Positions 18,429 to 28,514 of a DNA stretch of 36,462 nucleotides are shown here, in pieces. The translations under genes were made by a program, and so were the position numbers. Source of the DNA: Leishmania donovani (taxonomy: Eukaryota > Euglenozoa > Kinetoplastea > Trypanosomatida > Trypanosomatidae). Positions within the stretch are counted from its first letter, which is position 1. Every line of letters begins with the position of its first letter. The stretch is from assembly GCF_000227135.1 (NCBI RefSeq), contig NC_018241.1:262091-298552 (forward strand). Reading direction: 5' to 3'. Under the pieces are notes generated by a model. That model was not told the DNA's origin. It saw only the letters and a program-made list of their open reading frames with translations, and searched no databases.

Positions 18429-19400
18429 TCACTCGTACTTCTTGTAGTCGTTGTTCAACCTCACCGGCAGCGCCGACGGTGAGGCCGACTTCGGCTTCTT
18501 CTTGATGTACCGACTACGAAAGAAGTTGGTGAAGAGGATGAAGTAGGAGACGTACATCATCAATGCCAGCTTCGCGTTCGACGAGCGGCAGTCGCAACCG
18601 CCTCCGAACTGGTCCATGTAGAATACATACACGGCAATGACGCTGCCGACCACCATCTGAGCGATCTGCAGGAAGGTGATGAGCGGGGCGACAGGTCGCA
18701 CCAGCTTGCTGTACCCGCAGGCCGCCACAAAGTAGTAGAAGTACATGATGGAGTGCACGCCGTAGTTCATGCAGACAAACCACAGCCCGCTGCTGGTTGA
18801 TGACATCCACGCATGCCAGCAGTACAGCATGACGGTGACGTGGTGATACCAGTGGAGGAAGATGACGGGCTTCTTCTGAAAGACAAGGAAGGCGGTGTCG
18901 AGCATCTCAGGGATCTTGCTGAACATGAAGGCCAGGCAAAGGAGTCCCGAGATGTTGCGGCGGTACATGTCATCCTTGAAGACGCACATCGACGTGTCCA
19001 GGGAGCCGCGGACGCTTACAGCATCGACACCCTCGCGGAACCCAGGCGGGATGACGATGTTGCGGCGCATGGCTGGCGTCATGTTCGCAACATATCGCAG
19101 CGAGCTCGGCTCTAACCCGCTGATCGCGGGCGCCGTCACCAACTCGTACAGACGCGGCACACAGTAGTAGGCGCCAACGAAGGAGAAGAGGGACAGAAGC
19201 AAGTTCCACACGATGTTCAAGGTGCGCAGGTTGTAGGCGGGGCGGTTCTTCATAAAGGTTTTGCTCACGACATGGACGAGGATCAGGTACAGTGCCGTGG
19301 CGACGATGGGAATGTCAATATGGTCCTCCAGCCAGCGATCCATATACGGAAAGTCGACGGCATCCGCCATGGCCTGCAAGTGTCGCGTGAGAATGTCCAT
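18429..19400 (-). CDS. Fatty acid elongase with extended, sequon-bearing loop
   Basis: 323 residues, ATG 19400, TGA at 18429. ELO boxes: KIPEMLDT 162-169, HWYHH 183-187, NYGVHSIMYFYYF 212-224 and TFLQIAQ 242-248. Between the early hydrophobic segment (about 65-82) and the KIPE box lies a loop about 25 residues longer than in the 299-residue type, with two N-x-S/T sequons (N106-M-T and N149-I-S) that could be glycosylated if the loop faces the ER lumen. The C-terminus ends KKYE, a KKxx retrieval-type end. The stretch 18814-18920 is nearly identical at nucleotide level to array copy 1 and the gene at 6365, although the rest has diverged, so it was probably exchanged by conversion. Expected role: ER acyl-CoA chain extension. 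Confidence 0.95.
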   Translation of the reverse strand: MDILTRHLQAMADAVDFPYMDRWLEDHIDIPIVATALYLILVHVVSKTFMKNRPAYNLRTLNIVWNLLLSLFSFVGAYYCVPRLYELVTAPAISGLEPSSLRYVANMTPAMRRNIVIPPGFREGVDAVSVRGSLDTSMCVFKDDMYRRNISGLLCLAFMFSKIPEMLDTAFLVFQKKPVIFLHWYHHVTVMLYCWHAWMSSTSSGLWFVCMNYGVHSIMYFYYFVAACGYSKLVRPVAPLITFLQIAQMVVGSVIAVYVFYMDQFGGGCDCRSSNAKLALMMYVSYFILFTNFFRSRYIKKKPKSASPSALPVRLNNDYKKYE

Positions 19401-19474
19401 TTTTTTCTATTGGCTATGCTTCACAAGCTCGGTCTGCGTGCGCGCGCACGTGTGTGTGTGTGGGGGGGGGACGC

Positions 19475-19511
19475 CTGCGCGGAAACAGAGCGAGAGAGAA
19501 AGATGGTGAAG
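19475..19511 (-). promoter_or_regulatory. Predicted trans-splice acceptor of the gene at 18429
   Basis: Minus-strand pyrimidine tract 19511 to 19477, without AG, ends in GCAG at 19475. This predicts a 74-nt 5' UTR. A second AG follows at 19434. Confidence 0.55.
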
Positions 19512-20283
19512 CTTGCTAAAAGAGAAGAAACAACAGGAGCACTGAAAGGGGTCGTTATACCAAGACACTCACGGCGTGAGTGCTAGAGTGTGCGTTATGT
19601 GTGTGAGGGGTGGGGAGCAGCCACGAGGAAGCCACTAAGTGGAAGGGAAGGGGAGGGGAAGCGGGCCTCTTAGAGAGATGTGAAGAACACTAAAAGAAAA
19701 AGTACAAGAAAGGGGGCAGGATGAACGCAGAGGAGGGCCGTTCGGAAAGTGTGCTTCGCTGCCGTTTCAGGGGATTTGAACTGCTTTGAGAGCGTGTGCC
19801 GTTTCGTGCGCTTCCGTGCCTTTTTCGGAACCCTCACTGGCTTATCTGGGAGGGCTCTCGACAACTGGGGAAGGGAAGGGAAGTGTGTGTGTGTGGGGGG
19901 GGGGAGAGAACACAGTGCGGACCGAAAACGAAAAACTGGAAACACGCCAGACGCGTACGATACACGAACCAAACAAGATACGCACACACACACACACACG
20001 CGAAAGCCTGACAATCACAAGATAGATAGAAAACGAAGGAAACACAAGAAACGGCGCCGACTTTTTGGAACGAAACCACACGCGTGCGAGGAAGACGATG
20101 CGGCGTTTTTCGGAGGATGAGAGATGAAGGGGAGGGAGAGAGAGCGGACAGACTACAGGTGCGCCGAAAGGCACACAAAACGAGGTAGGAAGAGGAGAAA
20201 AAGAGGACAAGGGTTCGATGGGACAGCAAGAGAAGAAAAGGACGAAGATTGATATATGTAGGAGCACTCGTCTTACAACATAG

Positions 20284-20314
<31 letters not shown>

Positions 20315-20315
20315 T
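20284..20315. repeat. (GT)n microsatellite
   Basis: GT repeat of about 32 bp with one TA interruption, in a non-coding spacer. Confidence 0.95.
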
Positions 20316-21201
20316 CGGAGAACGAGACGCGTCGCGGCAGCGGCGATGCAGGGTCGCCGTGAAAAGAAGGGGACCCAGAAGGAGAGGCGAGTGCAAGCAA
20401 AATGGTGCGTGAAGGGGTGGGGGATGGGCAGGGAGAGACGAGGAAGGCGAAGCAAAAGCGTGCTGGCGCCTTTTTTTACATCTCGCAACGCGCATTCTCT
20501 CGCGAAAGCCATGACCGCCGCTGAGTTCGGGGCCCGGTTACGCTGAATTGCCTGCGCATGTGTGCCCGTGCACACATATGATGCGTGGCTCAGCTCACAT
20601 ACACGCGAAAAGAACACGTCGAGGCAGCAGCAGCGCCCTTCACAGGCGGGCGAGTTTGTCTTCGCCTTTTTTTCGTTTTCCTCGGTGCCCCAGGCAACAT
20701 CCTCATCACTGAGAAGGAAAGCGTCATGCGTGAGAGCAGCCATCTACAGAAAACAAAGGCATGCACCTACACGCACCACTTCCGGCGAATAAGCGAAAAC
20801 GACGAATACAAAGAGATGGTCACATGACGCATACATGTACTGGCGCATGCGCAAGGATGGTGCTCACGACACAAGCCTCAAGGTACGCATACATACATAT
20901 AAAGCGAAAACGCGGGTACCTGTGACACGGTGGTACACCCGAGAGGTGCCCAGACAGGCGGAGTCGAAATTCATGGGGAACGCGCCGAGCTCCACAGAGG
21001 CGTACACCCACAAACATCAAAGTAAAAAAGAGCACAAGTAGTAACAGTTAAAAAATTAATGCGCAGGTGAGCACCTGCGTGCTTATGTGTTTCAATGTCG
21101 TGCACGCAAGGGCACTGCGAGCGGGGGCCGTCGTCCACAAGACCTAAACACGTAGCCATGAACACAAGTCGACCTTTTCATGGGGTTGCCATCGAAACAG
21201 A

Positions 21202-21202
<1 letters not shown>

Positions 21203-21232
<30 letters not shown>
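21203..21232. repeat. (AC)n microsatellite
   Basis: Uninterrupted AC repeat of 30 bp in the spacer left of the gene at 23974. Confidence 0.95.
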
Positions 21233-21237
<5 letters not shown>

Positions 21238-21299
21238 AACATGCCCGTTCGCACAGACGCGAATACCACTTCTTTATTCGTATTACAGAAGCGGCACTC

Positions 21300-21640
21300 T
21301 TGATGATGCCGGCCACCTCACCCCGCAATATCACGCGGCCCAGTGCCCTCCCCTCCTTTTCCCACTCGCTATGGGGCAAGCCAGGTAGCCTGCAGCCTAC
21401 CCCTCGGGCACGGCTGGCGGAGTCTCAGTGCCCGGCGGACAGGCCTGGACTGGCGCTGTGCCGAAGGAGACGTGCGGTCATGGGCATGCTTTCCCCAGCG
21501 GCGTTTCTGCGTTCGCTGCGTTGCAGCGATGATGCCGGGCGCGATCCTGGACTGAGCCTGCGCTGCATGCGGTGGAATGGCAATGAGCTCAACGACGCCC
21601 CACAGCGCTGATTGGCCTGGTGCCTTGGCGTAGCCGCAGT
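21300..21640 (+). mobile_element. Possible degenerate SIDER fragment
   Basis: GC-rich, repeat-free island unlike the surrounding low-complexity spacer. The part near 21302-21400 shows patchy similarity to 14709-14790 (gatg..gccgg and cg..atggggc). The orientation signal is mixed in its right half. Weak call. Confidence 0.27.
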
Positions 21641-23973
21641 GCAGCCGGGCCAGGGCGAACTACGGCTGTGCATCCGCAATCTTTGCTGTCATGCTCATGG
21701 CAGAGCGGGCACGCTGAAAGGAAAAAAAAAATTCCGTCGCGCAGTCTCTGCGCCCCCCCTCTCTCTCTCTCTTTCGCTGTGCTTGCCTCTTGTGTGTTGG
21801 TGTGCATCTCCGCTGCTGCAAGTTCAGTCGGTGGGGACGGCATGCGCAGTACGACTGCATCACCGAAAAGATGATGGTGGGACGCCGTTCATGGGTTGCT
21901 TTTGCTTTCTTTTTTTTTGTGTCCGACTGACGCACCATTCCACGCAGAGGCGAGTGGGGGTCTGAAGGTGCGCTACATACGTCCCATGCACGCGATTCGT
22001 GACGCAACACCAACGCACATACACACACACACACACGAGCGTGCATTCCTCCTGCACATCCACACACTGACACGTGAACGTATACACGAAGAGAAGCCGG
22101 AGAAGACCGGCAAGCACACAAGAGGGTATACCAAACGGAAACTGAAAACCAGCAAGCAAAGCAGCCCTCGCGACTCCGCACGTAAGCTGCCTGTGGATGC
22201 AGTCGCTTGCTTAAGGGGCAGGAGGGGGTTTCTACAGAGAGAAAGCAAAAATAAAAGTGAAGGATGCGAGCGCTGCTGTGGATGATACCCATCACCCTCC
22301 CCTCCCCTAGGCTGCAGAGCCACTCAGGTACGGCGTATTACTGCCACTGCCCGATGACAGGGAAGGTGTGCGTGGTTAAGTGTGTGTGTGTGTGGGGTTA
22401 GGTGGGGGAAAGAAACCGACTCGGCAAAGGGCTTGAAACGTGCAGTGATGACCCGAGGGTGCCGTACAGGCGGAGAGTAGGGCGGGTACCGCAGACGCGA
22501 CGCGGGAGACACAAACAAGTAAAGAAGAAAACACGAGCAACGGTACTCAGATAAACATGAGCCACGTAAGCACAGATGCGGATGGAGAAGCGTATAGAAG
22601 GATCGAAAAAATAATCAACACCAACAAATAGGAAGCACCCATAGCGTGGAGGGGTAAGTGAGGGAGAGAATCGCGTGCCGAGGACAGCGAGGGGTGCGCC
22701 CGGCAGAGACACATGCAGAGCTACAAAAAGAAGCTGAGCGAAGCAGGATGGCATATCATACACATGGAATCGACAGGATAGGTCACAAGCGTTAGCAGAA
22801 AAAGAAATATAATCTGCACCAACTATGGTTGCTGTCCGAGAGCTCTGCCTTCATGCACATGTTTGTGGGTGTGCGCTGGTGCCTGTCGGATAGGCTCGAT
22901 GCCAGAACGAAACACCTGAAAGGCGAGCAGCAACGCACAGAGATGAATGCTCAGCAACGAAGGAAGCAATAGGCCTTCAAGCGACAGCAACTCCAAGATA
23001 GAGAAACAGAGGAGGGGAAGCGATGTGCACATGAGCCCACTGCCAGCATGGGGGAGCGGCCGGAAGACGAAAAGCAAAACCAACCGACATGATAACGACG
23101 AGGAACAGGCACCATCGTATCCACACACGGATACCGACACCCACATCCACACACAGACGCTCGGAGCTTTTAGAGCGTCGCGTAATATCAAAGAGTGAGA
23201 GAGGGACCGTCCACAGCTGAGGGGGAAAAAAAAACAGAGGATCCTAACAGAGGCCCCTCATGTTCATTCAAGAAAGAAGAGCCCGCGTTTCGTTTCTGCG
23301 GAGCGCGATGTGCTGGGATTGATCAAGCAGATCAACGCAGAGTACCACCTCTCACCTCAACAACAGCAATGAAAACGGCAGACTACATATATAATACTTA
23401 CAAAAAAAAAGAAACTACAAAAAGAAGAGAATAGGCGAAGAAAAATCGCGAAACGAGCGCCAGACAGGCTGCTGGTGCGACATGAGCCTTCAGGGGAAAA
23501 AATAAGCACCACACATAAACACACATATATATTCATACTTCTACGCATGCACATACACGCACGAACGAAACAATATAAGAAGGCACACAACACCAACAAA
23601 AAATCAACCACCGCAAAACCACGTAAAGATGTATGCAACGGCCAAGCTACCCTGCACGCAAGTTTCCGTGCGTTCGTCTTTGCGGTTAGGCGTCTGTCCG
23701 CGTGCATATGTGGGAGGCGCTGCGCCGTCCTTGCCCCGTGATGAGCAGCTACAGACAGGGATGACCCTGAAGTTTCCAAGAAGCCCTCCTACGTTCTGCA
23801 GCAAGAACAACACAACAAAACCTTAAGGGTGCCCCTTAGCAGCCAGTTAGCAACCACCAACTCTCCGGACATGCAACGCATGCACACATAATACGCCGAG
23901 CCTCACCTGCAAACAAAAAAAATGCGAGCCGGCTTTCCTCGTATCTGTCCACTAGGCCTCTTTCTTGACCGCC

Positions 23974-25101
23974 TCAGTTCGCTTGATCGCTTGAGCAGTG
24001 CGCGCGCGCCAGCACGAGGCTGTTCTCGTGTATGCGCTTGTCCAGGTACAGCTCCTTGAACAGCACCGCGAACAGCACGCAGTAGCTGCCATACATCAGC
24101 ATGCCCATGCGCATACATGTTGGGTCGCTGTCACAGCCCCAGAACCGGTCAGACATGTCGAACGCGGGCACCTGCGACGCCAGCGCGCCAGTCGTCACGA
24201 CGCTCTTCGCGTTGCAGTACGCGTGGTAGGCGTTGCTGAGCACCACCTCGAAGAGCTTGAAGAAGAGCGTGTTGCTGTACTCGGGGCCCAGCCAGTACTG
24301 GAAGTACGTGTACACGGTGATGTACATGCCAATGAACATCTGCAGCACCTGCAGCAGCGTGATCACCGGCGCGAAGGGGCGAATCGACTTGCGCAGCCCC
24401 ATCATGACGAGGAAGTAGTAGAAGTACATGAAGGGGTGCACGAAGTAGTTCATGGCGCAGAAGACGATGCCGCTCGGCATTGGCATGTACGACGACAGCC
24501 ACACGTAGATGGCGGTGACGATGTGGTGGTACCAGTGCAGAAAGGAGACGGGCTTGCGCTGCAGCACGAGGAAGAGCGTGTCGAGCAGCTCGGGTGTCTT
24601 GAGGTAGCCGAACATCGCAACAGCGAACGTGGAGGGGCCGTCGTAGAAGAGCTCTGCATCGCGTTGCTGAATGTCAGCCGGCGTGCGTTGCCACTTAAAG
24701 ACGACACCGCGCTTCATGAGCCCCTGCTGGTGCGCATAAACAATGGCGGCGCGACGCGACACAAGGTTGTTATCACGACCGTCCGCGATGGGCAGCTCGC
24801 ACATGGTGTTGTGTAAGGTGCGCGTGCGCAGCAGGTACGGAATTTGCATGGTGACCTGTATCGTGCCATAGGTGGAGACGACCGAGAGAAACAGGTTCCA
24901 CGCTGCCACAAGGTAGCGGATAGGCAGCCGGATGCTGTGCCGCTCAATGTAGTCCGGCAGGTAGAAGACAACCAGCAGAAACGCGATCGTCGAGTACACT
25001 GGATAGTCGGGGTAGCTATCGAGGAAGTCGCGGCCGTGCTCGGACTTGAAGTTGCGCGGGTAGTCGTTTACCCAATCCCAGAATCCGCGAACTGTCTCCA
25101 T
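23974..25101 (-). CDS. Fatty acid elongase, LKTPELLDT subfamily, copy A
   Basis: 375 residues, ATG 25101, TGA at 23974. Boxes: KTPELLDT 168-175, HWYHH 189-193, NYFVHPFMYFYYF 218-230 and TLLQVLQ 248-254. The N-terminus shares FLDSYPDYP with the gene starting at 28255, and a polar loop of about 55 residues (98-153) precedes FYDGPSTF. The stretch 24004-24606 is almost identical to 31324-31926 and, where sequenced, to 27337-27763. The C-terminus diverges abruptly after SLVLAR and ends in SSDQAN without a KKxx motif. P in the N-x-x-V-H-P box replaces S found in both sister genes. Likely an ER elongase condensing acyl-CoA with malonyl-CoA; substrate length unknown. Confidence 0.95.
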   Translation of the reverse strand: METVRGFWDWVNDYPRNFKSEHGRDFLDSYPDYPVYSTIAFLLVVFYLPDYIERHSIRLPIRYLVAAWNLFLSVVSTYGTIQVTMQIPYLLRTRTLHNTMCELPIADGRDNNLVSRRAAIVYAHQQGLMKRGVVFKWQRTPADIQQRDAELFYDGPSTFAVAMFGYLKTPELLDTLFLVLQRKPVSFLHWYHHIVTAIYVWLSSYMPMPSGIVFCAMNYFVHPFMYFYYFLVMMGLRKSIRPFAPVITLLQVLQMFIGMYITVYTYFQYWLGPEYSNTLFFKLFEVVLSNAYHAYCNAKSVVTTGALASQVPAFDMSDRFWGCDSDPTCMRMGMLMYGSYCVLFAVLFKELYLDKRIHENSLVLARAHCSSDQAN

Positions 25102-25309
25102 GGTGACGTGGGCGCCAGCGTGTGTCCGCGGACGCGCGGAAGCTCACCAGATGAAGGTGAAGGGGCTGCGTGCGCACAGATGGATGCAGCACTCGGCAAG
25201 GTTGCTGCAGTCAAGTGGTGCTCGCGACTCGACACGCACACGCGATGGCAAGTGGAGAGAAGCCGTGCACGGAGAATGTCGCACTGTCGGAGAAAAAGAT
25301 AGGTAGGTG

Positions 25310-25394
25310 CTGAACGGCGTTGACACACCGAAAAGAAAAAAAGCAAGCGAAGCGGGGAAGGGGTTTGGCGTGTGTGCCGGAGCGCGTGCACGAG
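25310..25394 (-). promoter_or_regulatory. Predicted trans-splice acceptor of the gene at 23974
   Basis: Minus strand 25394 to 25312 is AG-free with strong T/C runs and ends in CAG at 25310, giving a 208-nt 5' UTR. A further good tract ends in ACAG at 25284, so two sites may be used. Confidence 0.5.
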
Positions 25395-27168
25395 CTACCA
25401 CCACGACGACAAGGCCGGGAAACGTGAAAAACAAAAAAAATGCATCGACATCCACATATACGCATGAGCGCAGGGAGAGAGGGAGAGATTTGAGAGCGTT
25501 GGGGCTCCGCCACACCAAAGCAAAACCAACGCCAGGCCGGCGCACACACCGTCGCTCATCTGCGCACAGATGCACCCGCAGAGGAGCTTGAGGAAAGTCC
25601 CCGTTGAGCGGGATCGAGGCCCGTGTCATGAGCTGATTCGCCCTTTTCCCCCTCTTCGTTCGCGCTGGTCGGGTGACTTCGCGCGTAGATGAAGGCGACT
25701 GGACGGCTTTCGCACCGCTACTCTTTTCTCTACGCGAGACGGTGCATGAAGGATTCTCTTTACACCCCCCCCCCCGACGACTGCTGCATCGTGTCGTCTT
25801 GCAGTCTGACCGCTGCACAAGACACCTCGCAGATGCAGTGGCGCGCCGCTCCTTTTCGCTGACAGCGATGAACCACTGTTTGCCCACTATCGTGCGTGCC
25901 CAGCAATCCGGGGAAGCAGGAAAAACAAAAACGAAGCCGCCACGACCACCACGATTAGCGACTGCATCAACTAGGGCATAGACACAGAGATGCAGGCGCG
26001 GGCGCACGCACGTGCGCACATGCACACCGAGAGGGGGGCGGGCAAAAGAGGCTAAGCGTCAACATGACTACATGGGGAAAACGTGAAAAGAGGGGGGTGC
26101 GAATGAGAAGAAGGCTATGCACATGGATACCTCCTAACCTCGCGCCTGAAACGAAAAACGAAGCGCCAAAACAACAACAGGAGCGGCGCGCTCACTAGGA
26201 AGATGAACAATAACAAATGAATGAGCATAGAGGGTCGAAAGGGCACGAAGAAGAATAAAGGCCAGGCGTGTCTGCTGTGCGTCAGCGGCAACCTCCGTCA
26301 GCGTGCCTGTGTGCGCCGGAGGATGAGGGGAGCGCGGAGGTGGCGGGCCAAAGCGGAGAGGAGGACGAGGGAAGGAAAAAAAAAAAGACGCTCGCGTGCG
26401 CGGCAAGCGTGCATGATGGCTCGACTCACCTTTGAAACCACTCGAGCAGCAAGAGAGGGTGAGAATACAGGCGGCCAGCGTGTCTCTCAATCATTTCATT
26501 TTGTGTGTGCTTGAGCCACCTCACGGACACTCGGCGACGCAAAAGAAAAATAAACGAGAAAAAAAGAAGGAGGTGGGGTGGGGCGCGAGGTGGAGGGTAG
26601 AAGAGAGAGATACACAGTGGGAGATGACGGATGAGAGGAGCGCTGCACAGATAACTAAACCCGCCCCCCCCCAACAACCACCACAACATCTAAAGGACAG
26701 AGGACATGGAAGAAGAGGGGGCGGAGAATGGGCTGAGAGAGAGGGAAAAAGTGAGACAAATCGCGTTGGTGTGTGTGTGCGTGTGTGTGAGGGCGTTTCT
26801 CATAGTCTTTTCCGCGCTGCCATATTTGCACACACTTTCACAAGTGCATCCGACATGCATGCGCCGGTACACACAGCCGCATCTGCCACACACAGCAGCA
26901 GCAAAAAAAAAGCGAAAAGACAAGCGTGAAGAATCACGACCCCATACACAGAGATCGACACGCCGGCGAGCCTTGGCAGAACGTCGGGGGACCGGGAGGG
27001 GAGGCATGGACGTGAGAGAAAAGCAAAAAGAAAACACGCAAAAGCCAACACACAAGGAACAATACACAAAACTACAAGGAAAGCTACTAGAGCTACATGA
27101 GAGGATGACACCTGCGCTAATGGGGCGGCGAAGGAGATACATACGCAACCGACAACCATAAACAGACC

Positions 27169-27233
<65 letters not shown>

Positions 27234-27237
27234 CAAC
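25395..27237. other. Spacer: presumed 3' UTR of the gene starting at 28255
   Basis: About 1.8 kb, non-coding by inspection. Includes a C-run at 25767-25775, purine-rich stretches around 26560-26760, and the long CA repeat at its right edge. No gene recognised. Confidence 0.6.
27171..27232. repeat. Long (CA)n microsatellite at an assembly gap
   Basis: About 31 uninterrupted CA units, the longest in the window, ending a few bases before the N run at 27238. It probably caused the assembly break together with the duplicated elongase sequence beyond it. On the transcribed strand it reads (UG)n. Confidence 0.97.
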
Positions 27238-27336
27238 NNNNNNNNNNNNNNNNNNNNNNNNNNNNNNNNNNNNNNNNNNNNNNNNNNNNNNNNNNNNNNN
27301 NNNNNNNNNNNNNNNNNNNNNNNNNNNNNNNNNNNN
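27238..27336. other. Assembly gap (99 N)
   Basis: Removes the C-terminal end of the elongase starting at 28255 and the beginning of its 3' UTR. By comparison with the gene at 23974, about 200 bp of coding sequence is missing, so 99 is likely a placeholder length. Confidence 0.97.
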
Positions 27337-28255
27337 CCAGCGCGCCAGTCGTCACGACGCTCTTCGCGTTGCAGTACGCGTGGTAGGCGTTGCTGAGCAC
27401 CACCTCGAAGAGCTTGAAGAAGAGCGTGTTGCTGTACTCGGGGCCCAGCCAGTACTGGAAGTACGTGTACACGGTGATGTACATGCCAATGAACATCTGC
27501 AGCACCTGCAGCAGCGTGATCACCGGCGCGAAGGGGCGAATCGACTTGCGCAGCCCCATCATGACGAGGAAGTAGTAGAAGTACATGAAGGAGTGCACGA
27601 AGTAGTTCATGGCGCAGAAGACGATGCCGCTCGGCATTGGCATGTACGACGACAGCCACACGTAGATGGCGGTGACGATGTGGTGGTACCAGTGCAGAAA
27701 GGAGACGGGCTTGCGCTGCAGCACGAGGAAGAGCGTGTCGAGCAGCTCGGGTGTCTTGAGGTACATGAACATGGCCACACTAAAGCCAGCGGAGCCGTCG
27801 TAGAGTGACGTTATCTCTTTCGCCACCTCCGGCGTTGAGCGCACCCACTTCACCGGCAGATGACGCTGCTCGATGAGCATCTTCTGGTGTGCGTGCACGT
27901 GGATGGCGCGCAGCGTGATGATGTCGTTGGCGCCACTGGTGGCGAGCAGCTCGCACACGGAGTTGTGGAAGGTGCGCACCGAGAAAACATCTCTGATGTG
28001 CCCATAAATGCAGAAAACACCGTAGGTGGAGACGACCGAGAGAAACAGGTTCCAGGCGGCGACGATGTGCTTGATGGGGAGGCTGATCTGCCGGCGAGCT
28101 AGGAGGTCTGGCAAATAGAACACCGCCAGCAGGTAGAGTACCGTCGCATACGCCGGGTAGTCGGGGTAGCTATCGAGGAAGTTGCGGCCATTCTCCGCGC
28201 TGAACCGGCGAGGGCGGTAGTTGATCCAGTCCCACGCAGCCCGCAGCGTCTCCAT
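27337..28255 (-). CDS. Fatty acid elongase, LKTPELLDT subfamily, copy B (C-terminus in gap)
   Basis: 306 codons visible from ATG 28255. Upstream in-frame codons to 28642 are open but low-complexity and not homologous, whereas METLRAAWDWIN aligns with METVRGFWDWVN of the gene at 23974, so this ATG is the start. Boxes: KTPELLDT 167-174, HWYHH 188-192, NYFVHSFMYFYYF 217-229 and TLLQVLQ 247-253. The first half differs moderately from copy A, while 27337-27763 is nearly identical to it. About 65 to 70 C-terminal residues are lost in the gap. The apparent continuation of the frame across the N run and CA repeat is an artefact. Expected ER acyl-CoA elongation. Confidence 0.94.
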
Positions 28256-28436
28256 CGTGCGAGAAGCGAGCACACGCCAACAAGGAGGATGGGATCGAGA
28301 GGACAGCGAGGGACGACAGCGGTGCTCCAGGCCCTCAGTTCCTCCCTCCGTACACAGGGGATGAAGGGCGCTCAAGGGTGTCGTGCTGGAGAGAGTCGCA
28401 CAAGGAGGAGGGGCAGCGCTTCCAAGAAAGTGAACC

Positions 28437-28514
28437 CTCAGAAGGATACAGAAAGCGAAGCGATAGATGGGCGCCAGACGAAGAGGACGAGAGAGTGAAG
28501 CGAGTATGCACGTG
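28437..28514 (-). promoter_or_regulatory. Predicted trans-splice acceptor of the gene starting at 28255
   Basis: Minus strand 28514 to 28439 is AG-free and CT-rich, ending in GAG at 28437 (5' UTR about 181 nt). A second CT-rich tract ends in CCAG at 28386. The 70 nt directly before the ATG also lack AG, so the choice of site is uncertain. Confidence 0.45.

Larger units (their letters stand above)
19512..23973. other. Long spacer: presumed 3' UTR of the gene at 23974
   Basis: About 4.5 kb with no supportable gene. Holds GT repeats at 20284-20315, CA repeats at 21203-21232 and 22020-22034, homopolymer A and G runs, a possible degenerate SIDER around 21300-21640, and a 21-bp segment at 23325-23345 resembling a cDNA-library adapter. 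Frames present are low-complexity. Confidence 0.6.
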
